From Ignavibacteriales bacterium (lineage in GTDB: Bacteria > Bacteroidota > Ignavibacteria > Ignavibacteriales > Ignavibacteriaceae): 64,000 bases of DNA. Location: NCBI GenBank assembly GCA_016700155.1, contig CP065001.1:1798001-1862000 (forward strand), read 5' to 3'. Position numbers and translations under genes: made by a program. Each line of letters opens with the position of its first letter. The first letter of the stretch is position 1. The notes below the pieces were generated by a model, which did no database searches, was not told the DNA's origin, and was given only the letters and a program-made list of their open reading frames with translations. Shown piece after piece: positions 18,993-28,134 of this stretch.

Positions 18993-20528
18993 ATGAAAAA
19001 AATAAATCTTAAAGACCTTGAAAAGAAAATCAAGATCAGACAATTGACAATAGATGATTTCAAATCTCTTGTTGAACTTCAAAAAGTTTGCTTCCCGGGT
19101 ATGCACACCTGGAAGAAAGAGCAGATTGAAAGTCAGCTTGAAATATTCCCTGAAGGTCAAATATGTATCGAGATTAATAAAAAACTAGTTGCTTCATCCA
19201 GCAGTCTTATTATTGATTTTGACTTATACAGTGAAAGTGATAACTGGCAGACTTTAAGTGATTTTGGTTATATATCCAATCACGATCCGGATGCAGAAAC
19301 TTTATACGGTATCGAAATAATGGTACATCCTGATTTTCGTTCTATGAAACTCGCTAGACGGTTGTATGAAGCAAGAAAAGAGATAACGAAAAAATATAAC
19401 CTGAAGAATATTGTCATTGGCGGAAGAATACCAAACTACAGTAAGCATAAAAATAAAATGTCGGCAAGACAGTATGTTGAGAAGGTTATCAATAAAGATA
19501 TCTTTGATCCGGTACTGACTTCACAACTTGCTAACGGTTTCGTTCTTAAAAGAATTGTTCCGGCGTATCTGACAGGCGACCAGGAATCAGACGGCTTCGC
19601 AACACTGCTTGAGTGGTCGAACATTGATTACGTTCCGCCAATAGGTAAAAAAATTGTGACGTCAAAGAAAGTAAGAATCTGCGCTGTTCAATACATGATG
19701 AGAGAGATAGATAAATTCGCTGACTTTGCCAAACAGTGTGAATATTTCACTGATGTCGCTTCCGGATATAAAAGTGATTTTGTACTGTTTCCAGAAATCT
19801 TCACGTTGCAGTTACTTTCATTTCTGCCTAATGAAAGACCTGGCATTGCAGTCAGGAGTCTTGCCGAGTTTACACCACAATACTTAGAGTTGTTCAACAA
19901 CCTTTCAATAAAATATAATGTGAATATTATCGGCGGTTCACACTTCACAAAAGAAGATGATGATCTTTTTAACATAGCTTATCTGTTCAGAAGAGACGGA
20001 ACAATCGAAAAGCAATATAAAATACACATTACACCAAACGAAAGAAGATGGTGGGGAATAAAACCCGGAAATAAAATTGAAGTATTTGAAACTGACCGGG
20101 GCAAGATAAACATACAAATCTGTTATGATGTTGAATTTCCAGAGTTGAGCCGCATTGCCGTGTCTAAAGGTGCTGAAATAATTTTTGTTCCATTCTGTAC
20201 AGATGAACGTTACGGATACCTGAGAGTAAGACAGTGTGTTCAGGCACGCTGTATTGAGAACGGAGTTTACTCAGTTATGGCGGGGAATGTCGGTAACCTT
20301 CCGTTCGTGGAAAATATGGATATTCAATACGCACAGTCTGGTATTTACACACCGTCAGATTTTATGTTTTCACGAGATGCTATTGCAGCAGAGTGTACAC
20401 CCAATGTTGAAACTGTTGTTATACATGATGTTGATCTTGAATTACTTAAGCGTCATCGCTCAGAAGGCAGTACGTTAAACTGGTTTGACAGACGACAGGA
20501 TTTGTACGAAGTGATTCTTAAAAAATAA
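18993..20528 (+). CDS. GNAT acetyltransferase fused to a carbon-nitrogen hydrolase
   Basis: The 511-residue protein joins two enzymes. Residues about 13-190 form a GNAT-type domain (IRQLTIDDFKSLVELQ, then the acyl-CoA-loop region near IEIMVHPDFRSMKLARRLY). Residues about 225-511 form a nitrilase-family amidohydrolase with all three catalytic residues: Glu268 in LFPEIFT, Lys343 in QYKIHIT and Cys377 in QICYDVEFPE. The GNAT-nitrilase fusion is a known architecture whose substrate is not established. The ATG at 18993 has no clear Shine-Dalgarno sequence. The gene is 57 bases upstream of an MscS channel on the same strand, so the two may be co-transcribed. Confidence 0.93.
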   Translation: MKKINLKDLEKKIKIRQLTIDDFKSLVELQKVCFPGMHTWKKEQIESQLEIFPEGQICIEINKKLVASSSSLIIDFDLYSESDNWQTLSDFGYISNHDPDAETLYGIEIMVHPDFRSMKLARRLYEARKEITKKYNLKNIVIGGRIPNYSKHKNKMSARQYVEKVINKDIFDPVLTSQLANGFVLKRIVPAYLTGDQESDGFATLLEWSNIDYVPPIGKKIVTSKKVRICAVQYMMREIDKFADFAKQCEYFTDVASGYKSDFVLFPEIFTLQLLSFLPNERPGIAVRSLAEFTPQYLELFNNLSIKYNVNIIGGSHFTKEDDDLFNIAYLFRRDGTIEKQYKIHITPNERRWWGIKPGNKIEVFETDRGKINIQICYDVEFPELSRIAVSKGAEIIFVPFCTDERYGYLRVRQCVQARCIENGVYSVMAGNVGNLPFVENMDIQYAQSGIYTPSDFMFSRDAIAAECTPNVETVVIHDVDLELLKRHRSEGSTLNWFDRRQDLYEVILKK

Positions 20529-20573
20529 TGTGCTACATTATCTTCAGTCAATTTTTCAGATTAAAATATTTTC

Positions 20574-20588
20574 ATGAGGGACTAACTG
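20574..20588 (+). promoter_or_regulatory. Ribosome binding site and unusual start of the first MscS gene
   Basis: GAGGG at 20576-20580 stands 5 bases before an in-frame CTG at 20586. An in-frame ATG at 20574 is followed by a TAA at 20583. Either CTG is the start codon or an older ATG start has been cut by a stop codon. A GTG at 20646 would remove the N-terminal amphipathic stretch and part of the first membrane helix context. Confidence 0.5.
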
Positions 20589-21488
20589 AAAGATATTCTT
20601 AACATTGATCCCGCTGTACAATCAAAATTACTTGAATCACTGTTTGTGATTGTAATAATAATTTTGATTCAACAGGTAATTAAGCGGTTTATTATTTCAA
20701 AGCTTGGTGATATCAGGGTCCGTTACCAGTGGCAGAAGATCACATTATACTTTTCAGTATTTCTTATAATCGTTTTTTTAATAAACACCTGGTTAAACGT
20801 ATTCGGTTCATTCGCTACATTCTTAGGTCTTATATCCGCCGGAATAGCAATAGCTCTTAAGGATCCATTAGTTAATATTGTTGCCTGGCTTTTTATATTG
20901 ATAAGGCAGCCATTTAAAGTGGGAGACAGAATTCAAATTGCTGAGACAGCCGGGGATGTAATTGATATCAGGATTTTCCAGTTTTCAATAAATGAAATCG
21001 GTAATTGGGTTGATGCTGACCAGCACACCGGAAGAATAATTCATATACCGAACGGAATAGTTTTTACACAACCACAGGCGAATTACACTGCGGGGTTTCA
21101 ATATATCTGGAATGAGATACCAGTCTTACTAACATTTGAAAGTGATTGGAAAAAAGCAAAAGAGATTCTTACTAAAATATTACATGAGCACAGTATCTTA
21201 TTAAGTGCCGAAGCAGAAAAACAGGTTAAAGAAGCAGCTAAAAAGTTTATGATATTTTACACGAAACTTTCTCCGGTGGTTTACACTTCCGTAAAAGACA
21301 GCGGAGTATTGCTAACACTAAGATTCATGTGTGATCCAAGGGAACGAAGAACTATTGAAGAAAAAATGTGGGAAGATATTCTTAAAGAGTTTGCAAAGCA
21401 TTCTGATATTGATTTTGCTTATCCAACTCAACGATTTTATAACAATGTTACTGAAGGTAAATCACACACAAAACCCGAACAAAAATAG
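20586..21488 (+). CDS. MscS-family mechanosensitive channel (first of two)
   Basis: From the CTG at 20586 the product has 300 residues. It has an N-terminal helix, two membrane segments (about 21-37 and 53-72) and the pore-lining MscS helix with a Gly/Ala pattern (FLGLISAGIAIALKDPLVN, about 78-97). The MscS beta domain motif follows (PFKVGDRIQI, about 111-120) with the conserved IPNG (about 156) and a C-terminal alpha/beta vestibule. The region after IPNG keeps the QxNY turn. Such channels release solutes on membrane tension. A large helical P-loop protein follows after 11 bases and a second MscS gene follows that, so the three probably form one unit. Start choice is discussed in the entry for the ribosome binding site. 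Confidence 0.85.
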   Translation: MKDILNIDPAVQSKLLESLFVIVIIILIQQVIKRFIISKLGDIRVRYQWQKITLYFSVFLIIVFLINTWLNVFGSFATFLGLISAGIAIALKDPLVNIVAWLFILIRQPFKVGDRIQIAETAGDVIDIRIFQFSINEIGNWVDADQHTGRIIHIPNGIVFTQPQANYTAGFQYIWNEIPVLLTFESDWKKAKEILTKILHEHSILLSAEAEKQVKEAAKKFMIFYTKLSPVVYTSVKDSGVLLTLRFMCDPRERRTIEEKMWEDILKEFAKHSDIDFAYPTQRFYNNVTEGKSHTKPEQK

Positions 21489-21499
21489 ACTGAATATTA

Positions 21500-24400
21500 A
21501 TGCACGAAAATTTTACAGCTACTGAAAAACTATTCAGAGATCTTGTTGAACTTCACATAGTTGAACCTCACAAGACTACATTGGAGCAACTCAAAAAATA
21601 TATAGCCGGTTTCTCGGTTGAGATGGGATCGTTATTAAAAAAGTACAGTGAAGTCACTACTCCCGAAGCATCCGTTGATTTAAATAAAATAGTCACAGCT
21701 CATGAGAAAATCGGAAATCTGATTTCATCCATTCCGCAGGATGAAAAAGCAATATCAATAGAACAATGGTATCCTGTTTTTTTCAGAGAAGTATCTGAAA
21801 TAATTTCTGCTTCACAGTTGATTGTGTCGGATTATCAGGATGAGGATCGTTTTAAGTTGTTGGATGGTGAAGGCTTCTTACTGAAGATACGTAAAAGATT
21901 AAAAAATGTTTTGTATAAGATTTCAAACCTTGACAGGAAGATATTTAATCTGCTTCTTAAACTTTTTAGAAAGCCATTAAAACCTGACAGACCCTGGCAG
22001 CATATCATATTATTCAGGAATCTTCGAAAATATTTTTTGTATTGTGAATATTCTTTTAGTCTTATAGAGTTAAAACGAAATTATTTTAAGCTGAGAAGCA
22101 GCCTCGTTAAACAAATGTGGCAGGTATATGAAGGGAATGAAAAAGTATTTTTCAATGAAACTTCCACTCACCTTAATGAGAATGTTGAACAGCAAAAGAA
22201 AAATTTATTTGTTCTCAACGATAGCTTACAAACTCAGATTAAAGAATATGAATCAAGCTTATCCGAATTCATAGATAGTTCAATCAAAAAACTTTTTGAA
22301 GAATATAAACTAAGGTACTTGCAGTCCGGTACAATTGAATTTCCTTCAAGAAGAATCAGCGATAAATCCATAAGTAAAAAAACAAAACAATTATCCCGGT
22401 CATTTGCCCGTGTAAATGATGGGTGGGCGAATAATTTCACAGCATTACTTGATGATTGGCAGCTCAATAATGAAATCTATGTTATTAGGTATAAGATAGT
22501 TTTACAACAGCAAAAATTAAAAGCGGCAATAACATCGAGATTTGAATCTACAATCTTACCGGTATTTGAGACTCTAATTACTAACATCCTGGATCTGAAA
22601 AAAAGTGCAGAAAGTTTTAATACAGTTAATGATTTTCAGAAAAACTTCCCGGAGCTTAAAAACAAAATCAAATCTGAGTTTGCCGGCAAAAATGTTGTGC
22701 ATACAATTGAAAAACTTTATGAATCTGATCTGACCGGTATAGTTTCCGGCTTTGATGGTTTTATCGCCGACAGTGTTGATTCAATTGGAGATACCAGGAT
22801 TCTCGTTAGGACAGACGACTACACTGATGAGATTAAAGATTCTGAGATGAATAAGTTTTCCCCGAAAGAAATTCTGGAATACACAGCGGAGCCTCAGTAC
22901 TTTACTTCTTCTGCTAAACTAAAAACTGAGATAAGCACTTCAATTGAAAAAGTTCAGTTAGAATTATCTGAGATTGATCATATTCCTGACTTTGCATTGG
23001 ATTCTGCATTAATAAAACTACAATCGGAAAATGATATTGAACAGGCTTTATCAACGGCATCCGAAGGATTTTCCAGGACTATAAAAAAAATCCAGGAAAT
23101 AAAAGAACGATTAAAAACTCAGAATATTTCTGTACTTGGTAACCTGGATAAATCAGTAAATTCGTTTTTAGCTGAGTTGCTAAATCTTACTGTAACTGAA
23201 AAAATATTTAATATCAGGATAACTCTCGCAAAAGCTAAGGCTATTCAGAAATCAACTGCTTTAAAAGAGAAGGTTGTTCACAGTGTAAATGAGGCGTTTC
23301 CTAAAGTACTAAACGCAGTCAAAAATTCATTTAATTTTCTGTCCACTCATTATAAAAGAATAATTAATGTTTTTGGACTTGCCCCTTCCGCAAAAGTAAT
23401 AGCAACCGAAGTATCTGACTATCTTGCAGAAACCCAGTTAGCGATCAACAGGCTGCCATTTGTTTATCAGAAATTATTTGAGAACCGCGCGCTCGAGGAT
23501 GAGAGATTTTTTATCGGACGCGAACATGAAATATCCCGATTAAATAAAGCATATAAATATTGGGCTGAAGGCAAGTTTGCACCTAGCATAATCATTGGTG
23601 AAAAAGGCTGTGGTGCAACATCACTCATAAATATCTTTATGAAGGATATTTCTCCGGAAGTAAATATCTACAGATTCTCAATTACCGAACCTGTCAGAGA
23701 TTTAAAGGATATGCTGCGGTATTTTTCAAAAGTTCTGGATAATGCTTCATTTGAATCAGCAGATGATTTAATTACATACCTTAACTCAACTTCTAAAAAA
23801 AATATTCTGATCGTTGAAAATCTTCAAAAGCTTTTTTTGAGAAAAGTAAACGGATTCAGGGTATTAAAAATATTTTTTGAGATAATTTCCAAAACAAATA
23901 AAAACACATTCTGGATATCGACTTGTACACTGTACGGGTGGATATATATAGATAAGACTATCCATGCTCCTGATTACTTTGGTCATGTTATACACCTTGA
24001 TAAACTCAATGAAGAACAGATAATTAACCTGGTTACAAAACGACATCGTGTAAGCGGATACGACATAGAATACGAAGCCGATGAAAACATTTTAAAATCA
24101 AAGAGTTTCAGAAAGCTTACTGATAATGAAAAACAACCTTACCTGCTGAATAAATATTTTTCAGGACTGAATAAATTTGCGCAGAGTAATACAAGTCTTG
24201 CCCTTATATACTGGCTTCGCTCAGCCAGGAATGCAGACAGCGATCTGATTAAAATCGGACCTCCGCCGGAGCTTGATTACTCTTTCCTGAATACTCTTTC
24301 AACAGATAAAGTATTTGCTCTTTATGCTATGTTAATCCATGACGGTTTGAAAATTGAAGATCACTCCGTCATATTCGACATGCCGGTTGCTTCATCAAAT

Positions 24401-24523
24401 TTATTATTTATCCTTATGCATGATGATGGCATTATTGTAAAGCACAATGAGTTATATACTATCAACCCATTACTTTATCGTCATGTTGTCGGACTTTTGA
24501 AATCTAAAAATATTATACATTGA
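21500..24523 (+). CDS. Large helical protein with a degenerate P-loop ATPase domain, between two MscS genes
   Basis: The 1007-residue product has no signal peptide. Residues about 1-660 are strongly helical and charged, with heptad-like stretches, as in coiled-coil scaffolds. A STAND/AAA-like NTPase core starts near FFIGREHEISRL (about 671-682). It has a Walker A-like loop GEKGCGATS (700-708), in which the usual lysine is alanine, and a Walker B-like strand NILIVENLQ (about 769) with Glu in place of the first Asp. About 880-1007 looks like winged-helix or helical sensor modules. It lies 11 bases after one MscS gene and 3 bases before another. An intracellular partner or gating regulator of the channels is the natural inference. 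I know no named family for the full protein. Confidence 0.8.
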   Translation: MHENFTATEKLFRDLVELHIVEPHKTTLEQLKKYIAGFSVEMGSLLKKYSEVTTPEASVDLNKIVTAHEKIGNLISSIPQDEKAISIEQWYPVFFREVSEIISASQLIVSDYQDEDRFKLLDGEGFLLKIRKRLKNVLYKISNLDRKIFNLLLKLFRKPLKPDRPWQHIILFRNLRKYFLYCEYSFSLIELKRNYFKLRSSLVKQMWQVYEGNEKVFFNETSTHLNENVEQQKKNLFVLNDSLQTQIKEYESSLSEFIDSSIKKLFEEYKLRYLQSGTIEFPSRRISDKSISKKTKQLSRSFARVNDGWANNFTALLDDWQLNNEIYVIRYKIVLQQQKLKAAITSRFESTILPVFETLITNILDLKKSAESFNTVNDFQKNFPELKNKIKSEFAGKNVVHTIEKLYESDLTGIVSGFDGFIADSVDSIGDTRILVRTDDYTDEIKDSEMNKFSPKEILEYTAEPQYFTSSAKLKTEISTSIEKVQLELSEIDHIPDFALDSALIKLQSENDIEQALSTASEGFSRTIKKIQEIKERLKTQNISVLGNLDKSVNSFLAELLNLTVTEKIFNIRITLAKAKAIQKSTALKEKVVHSVNEAFPKVLNAVKNSFNFLSTHYKRIINVFGLAPSAKVIATEVSDYLAETQLAINRLPFVYQKLFENRALEDERFFIGREHEISRLNKAYKYWAEGKFAPSIIIGEKGCGATSLINIFMKDISPEVNIYRFSITEPVRDLKDMLRYFSKVLDNASFESADDLITYLNSTSKKNILIVENLQKLFLRKVNGFRVLKIFFEIISKTNKNTFWISTCTLYGWIYIDKTIHAPDYFGHVIHLDKLNEEQIINLVTKRHRVSGYDIEYEADENILKSKSFRKLTDNEKQPYLLNKYFSGLNKFAQSNTSLALIYWLRSARNADSDLIKIGPPPELDYSFLNTLSTDKVFALYAMLIHDGLKIEDHSVIFDMPVASSNLLFILMHDDGIIVKHNELYTINPLLYRHVVGLLKSKNIIH

Positions 24524-24526
24524 TTT

Positions 24527-25495
24527 ATGCAAAGATTTTACCTTACAATCCATCTCTTGTTATTAGTAATGCTCACATCTTTAAGTGATGTAAACGCACA
24601 GCCCGATTCGACCAAACAACAACAAACATCAGATACAGTACGGGTCGTTGATACGGTTTTTATACATTCAACGCAAGATACTTCCGGAAAGAATATCGTT
24701 GGAGATCTTGATTTGTCCCCGCCGTCAATTGATGAGATTGTGTCTTTCGAGAAAATATTATGGGCTGTAATATTTTTCTTTGCCGGACTTTACCTTATCA
24801 AATTAATAACAAAGCTGCTTGATATTTTTGCAGAACGCAGTACAGGGCACAGAATAACTATAAAAGGATTTATCCCTGTTATTCGAATTCTTTCATGGGC
24901 ATTTGTACTTTATTTAATCATACATGGAATATTCAAACCGCCTGCAGAAACCATACTTGCTATCTTGGCATCGCTTGGTATTGCTGTGGGTTTTGCATCG
25001 CAGGATATTTTCAAAAATATTTTCGGCGGTATAATGATCATCTTTGACCGACCTTTCCAGGTTGGAGATAAAATTGAAATCGATGGTCACTATGGTGAAG
25101 TTATAAAGATCGGTTTACGTTCAACACGTATTGTTACGTCTGATGATTCCGTTGTTACAATTCCAAACGGAGACCTGATGAATAAATCAGTTTCAAATTC
25201 AAACTCCGGTGAACCAAACTGCCAGGTAGTCGCTGAAATATTTTTGCCGATTAGCATCGATACTACCGTGGTGAGGCAAATTGCTTTAGAGGCAGCGCAG
25301 GTTTCAAAATATATTTACCTGAACAAACCTATAACCGTCCTGTTCTTCAATGAAATGAACGAACAAAAACCATATTATAAGATGAGAGTTAAAGCTTATG
25401 TTATGGATATCAGGTATGAATTTAGTTTTAAAAGCGATATGACTGAGATTGTTCTTCGTGAACTTATCCGCAACAAAATTATTGCACCTGAATAG
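24527..25495 (+). CDS. MscS-family mechanosensitive channel with signal peptide (second of two)
   Basis: The 322-residue product begins with a cleavable signal peptide (cut near VNAQP, about residue 25), a Thr/Asp-rich periplasmic segment (about 26-75), and membrane helices at about 84-102 and 117-137. The pore helix is at about 143-163 (ILAILASLGIAVGFASQDIF). The MscS beta domain follows (PFQVGDKIEIDG, about 178-189, and IPNGD at about 218), then a C-terminal alpha/beta domain. The ATG lies 3 bases after the stop of the P-loop protein. Its stop is only 11 bases from the stop of the convergent PEP carboxylase gene. Confidence 0.92.
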   Translation: MQRFYLTIHLLLLVMLTSLSDVNAQPDSTKQQQTSDTVRVVDTVFIHSTQDTSGKNIVGDLDLSPPSIDEIVSFEKILWAVIFFFAGLYLIKLITKLLDIFAERSTGHRITIKGFIPVIRILSWAFVLYLIIHGIFKPPAETILAILASLGIAVGFASQDIFKNIFGGIMIIFDRPFQVGDKIEIDGHYGEVIKIGLRSTRIVTSDDSVVTIPNGDLMNKSVSNSNSGEPNCQVVAEIFLPISIDTTVVRQIALEAAQVSKYIYLNKPITVLFFNEMNEQKPYYKMRVKAYVMDIRYEFSFKSDMTEIVLRELIRNKIIAPE

Positions 25496-25506
25496 ACAAT
25501 TAGTTT

Positions 25507-28050
25507 TTACGCTGAGTTCCTGCTCGCATTAATATTTCCATATAACGATCTGCGTACTACTGTTTTATAGTGCCCATCAGCACCCTCATTGGAAGAATTT
25601 TTTTCAAGAGCGTATTGTTGTATTACCAGCAACGGGATGACAATTTTTTCTCTCATCTCAATTGATTTCTTACTTGCCGGTTCTTCTTCCATCAGATTTT
25701 CAGAATTACTTATCAGAAGTATCATCTTCTTTGTGAGCTCATACTCGTCATAGAGTATTTTCCAGAACCCGCCGAATTCCTTATCGTGTTTGTAATAAGC
25801 AGTCAATGAAAAATTTGTTTTTGTCAATGACATCATACTGTTAAGGATTAATGCTTTAAAGAATTTAACATCCTTAAATAATTTTTTTAACTGAGCGGTT
25901 TTACCTTCTTTAACCAATGATTCCAAAGCCGTTCCGATTCCAAAAAAGCCCGGGACGTTTTGTTTTAACTGGCTCCACGCACCGACAAAAGGAATAGCAC
26001 GGAGGTCTGATAAGTTTAATTTACTGTTCTTACTTCTTTTAACAGGTCTGCTGCCAATTCTTGTTTCACCGTAATAGGGAAGCGTACTTTTTCTTTCCAG
26101 GTAAGGAATAAACTTTTCATGATTAATTAATGAAAAATATTTTTTGTAGGATATATCAGAAAGCCTGTCGAGAAGTGATCTCATCTCATCCGGGATTTTT
26201 CTATTCTCCTGTTCGTAACTGTTCCTGATACCTGCCGCAATTAATTGTTCACACTGATGTTTAAAATGTTTTTTTGTTCCAAACTTGCTTGAAATTGTTT
26301 GTCCCTGGATAGTAAGATGAATTCCTGTATCTGAAATCCTGTCGCTGCTTGAAGCATAGAACCTGTGTGTTTTTCCACCGCCGCGTGAAGGCGGACCGCC
26401 TCTTCCATCAAAAAAAATAACTTTGATTCCATGCTCATTACATACTTCACTTATCTCTTCTTTTGTTTTGAAGATCATCCAGTTTGCTTTTAGATAGCCT
26501 CCGTCTTTTGTTCCATCAGAATACCCAAGCATGACAGTCTGAACATTACCGCGTTCTTTTATATGCCTGCGATATTCAGGAATGCTAAACAAACTGCGCA
26601 TGATGCTGCCGGAATTTTCCATTCCTTCCATGGTTTCAAAAAGAGGAACTATATCCATCTTAACTTTATTGCCGTTGTTGTTCCACCTTAACAAGGCAAA
26701 AACAAAAAGCACAGAATACATGTCTTCCGAATTACTAATAATGTACCTGTGGCAACCATATTCACCATTTCTCGTTTGAATAAGATTTATCCGTTGTATG
26801 GATTTAATCATCTCACTATGAATACTGTCTTCAAATTGAACTGCATTAAGTTTTACACTCTGAGCAGAAAGTAGCCATTTCTGTAATTGTCTGTCATCAA
26901 CTTCATCAATGCTTTTTTTAATCAGCTTTTTACTGCGAAGAATATTTTCGATGATCTGTTTTTGCACAAGATGATTCTGCCTAATATCAATCGATGCGAA
27001 ATGAGTTTTGAATACTTTTACTTTGTCAATAAGTCTATCAATGTCATCAAGATAAAGCGAGTTATAATCCTTTAAGACGATGTCCTTAATCTGCAACAAT
27101 GGTTGAATGATTTCCCCGTAAGTTAAAATTCTGTTATCGTTAAACATCGATTCATATAAAGCGAGTTTTAAATCAGCTATTAGCACAGATGTTTTTTTGA
27201 AAGTAATTTTCTTTTCAAGTTTTTTTATGTCATTGTAATAACACTTCATCAACGCAACGCGTAAATGATCAGCGACTTGTATTGTTGTTTGAGAAGTGAC
27301 AAACGGATTTCCATCACGGTCTCCGCCAGCCCATAACCCAAGCTCAATCAGCTTTGTGTTTTCAGAATCACTTGGAAATATTTTCTTGAGACTATTCACA
27401 AGTTCACCCACACCGTCATAATAAATATTCCGAAGAAAATAAATCAGGCTCATCGCTTCTTCTTCAGGAGTGGGTTTCTTTCTGTTTATGAGAGAAGTTA
27501 AACTTAACTGTTTCAGTAGTGTATCAACTTTGTTGACAGATTGTTTTATGATACTTTTTCTCAACCGGTTGATGATATCCAGAACCGGATCAGAATAAAA
27601 CTGAGTAGGATGCGCAGTGAATACTAATCTTATGTTATAACTTTTTAACTTCTCTTCGATTTTATTTTGTTCCGGTTTGCCCTTTGACATTTGAAGATAA
27701 TCTTCAACTGACGGTTCACCTTCAACAAGCTTGATTTGACCGAAAGCAGCATCTTCAATACTGTCAAAAAGAACAATCTGCCTTTCGATATACTGAATGA
27801 CTTTCAGAAGATAGCCAATCTTTTTTTCTTCAGTATCCGCAATTGTGTAAGTTTTGAAAAATTTATCAATGATCTCTTCAGGACGTTTGCCTGCTTTCAA
27901 GCCCTTCGTACAGGTCTCCTGCAGTACCGGAATTAAAGTTCCGATGGATGTTATTTCAGGCAAAGAAAGATTCAGGAAAAGACTATTATAAAGTATAAAC
28001 TGCTTTTGTACTTCTTTTTCAAAAACTTCGACTTGTGAATTGCTGTTCAT
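25507..28050 (-). CDS. ppc: Phosphoenolpyruvate carboxylase
   Basis: This enzyme makes oxaloacetate from PEP and bicarbonate, feeding the TCA cycle. The 847-residue protein is near the lower end of the bacterial length range. Catalytic motifs are present: TAHPTQ with His147, GGDRDGNPF near 246, LGYSDGTKDGG near 510, FFDGRGGPPSRGGG near 542, and PFVGAWSQLKQNVPG near 685. The C-terminus reads NINASRNSA where most family members end in RNTG; that tail normally reaches the active site. AAGGAG precedes the ATG. It is followed on the minus strand by nothing and converges with the MscS gene. Confidence 0.95.
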   Translation of the reverse strand: MNSNSQVEVFEKEVQKQFILYNSLFLNLSLPEITSIGTLIPVLQETCTKGLKAGKRPEEIIDKFFKTYTIADTEEKKIGYLLKVIQYIERQIVLFDSIEDAAFGQIKLVEGEPSVEDYLQMSKGKPEQNKIEEKLKSYNIRLVFTAHPTQFYSDPVLDIINRLRKSIIKQSVNKVDTLLKQLSLTSLINRKKPTPEEEAMSLIYFLRNIYYDGVGELVNSLKKIFPSDSENTKLIELGLWAGGDRDGNPFVTSQTTIQVADHLRVALMKCYYNDIKKLEKKITFKKTSVLIADLKLALYESMFNDNRILTYGEIIQPLLQIKDIVLKDYNSLYLDDIDRLIDKVKVFKTHFASIDIRQNHLVQKQIIENILRSKKLIKKSIDEVDDRQLQKWLLSAQSVKLNAVQFEDSIHSEMIKSIQRINLIQTRNGEYGCHRYIISNSEDMYSVLFVFALLRWNNNGNKVKMDIVPLFETMEGMENSGSIMRSLFSIPEYRRHIKERGNVQTVMLGYSDGTKDGGYLKANWMIFKTKEEISEVCNEHGIKVIFFDGRGGPPSRGGGKTHRFYASSSDRISDTGIHLTIQGQTISSKFGTKKHFKHQCEQLIAAGIRNSYEQENRKIPDEMRSLLDRLSDISYKKYFSLINHEKFIPYLERKSTLPYYGETRIGSRPVKRSKNSKLNLSDLRAIPFVGAWSQLKQNVPGFFGIGTALESLVKEGKTAQLKKLFKDVKFFKALILNSMMSLTKTNFSLTAYYKHDKEFGGFWKILYDEYELTKKMILLISNSENLMEEEPASKKSIEMREKIVIPLLVIQQYALEKNSSNEGADGHYKTVVRRSLYGNINASRNSA

Positions 28051-28134
28051 TGACTCCTTGATTTATGAAATAAATTCTTTAAAAATTAAGTGACAAGATT
28101 GATTTCAAATATTTAAAGAAATCTATTTATGTAA

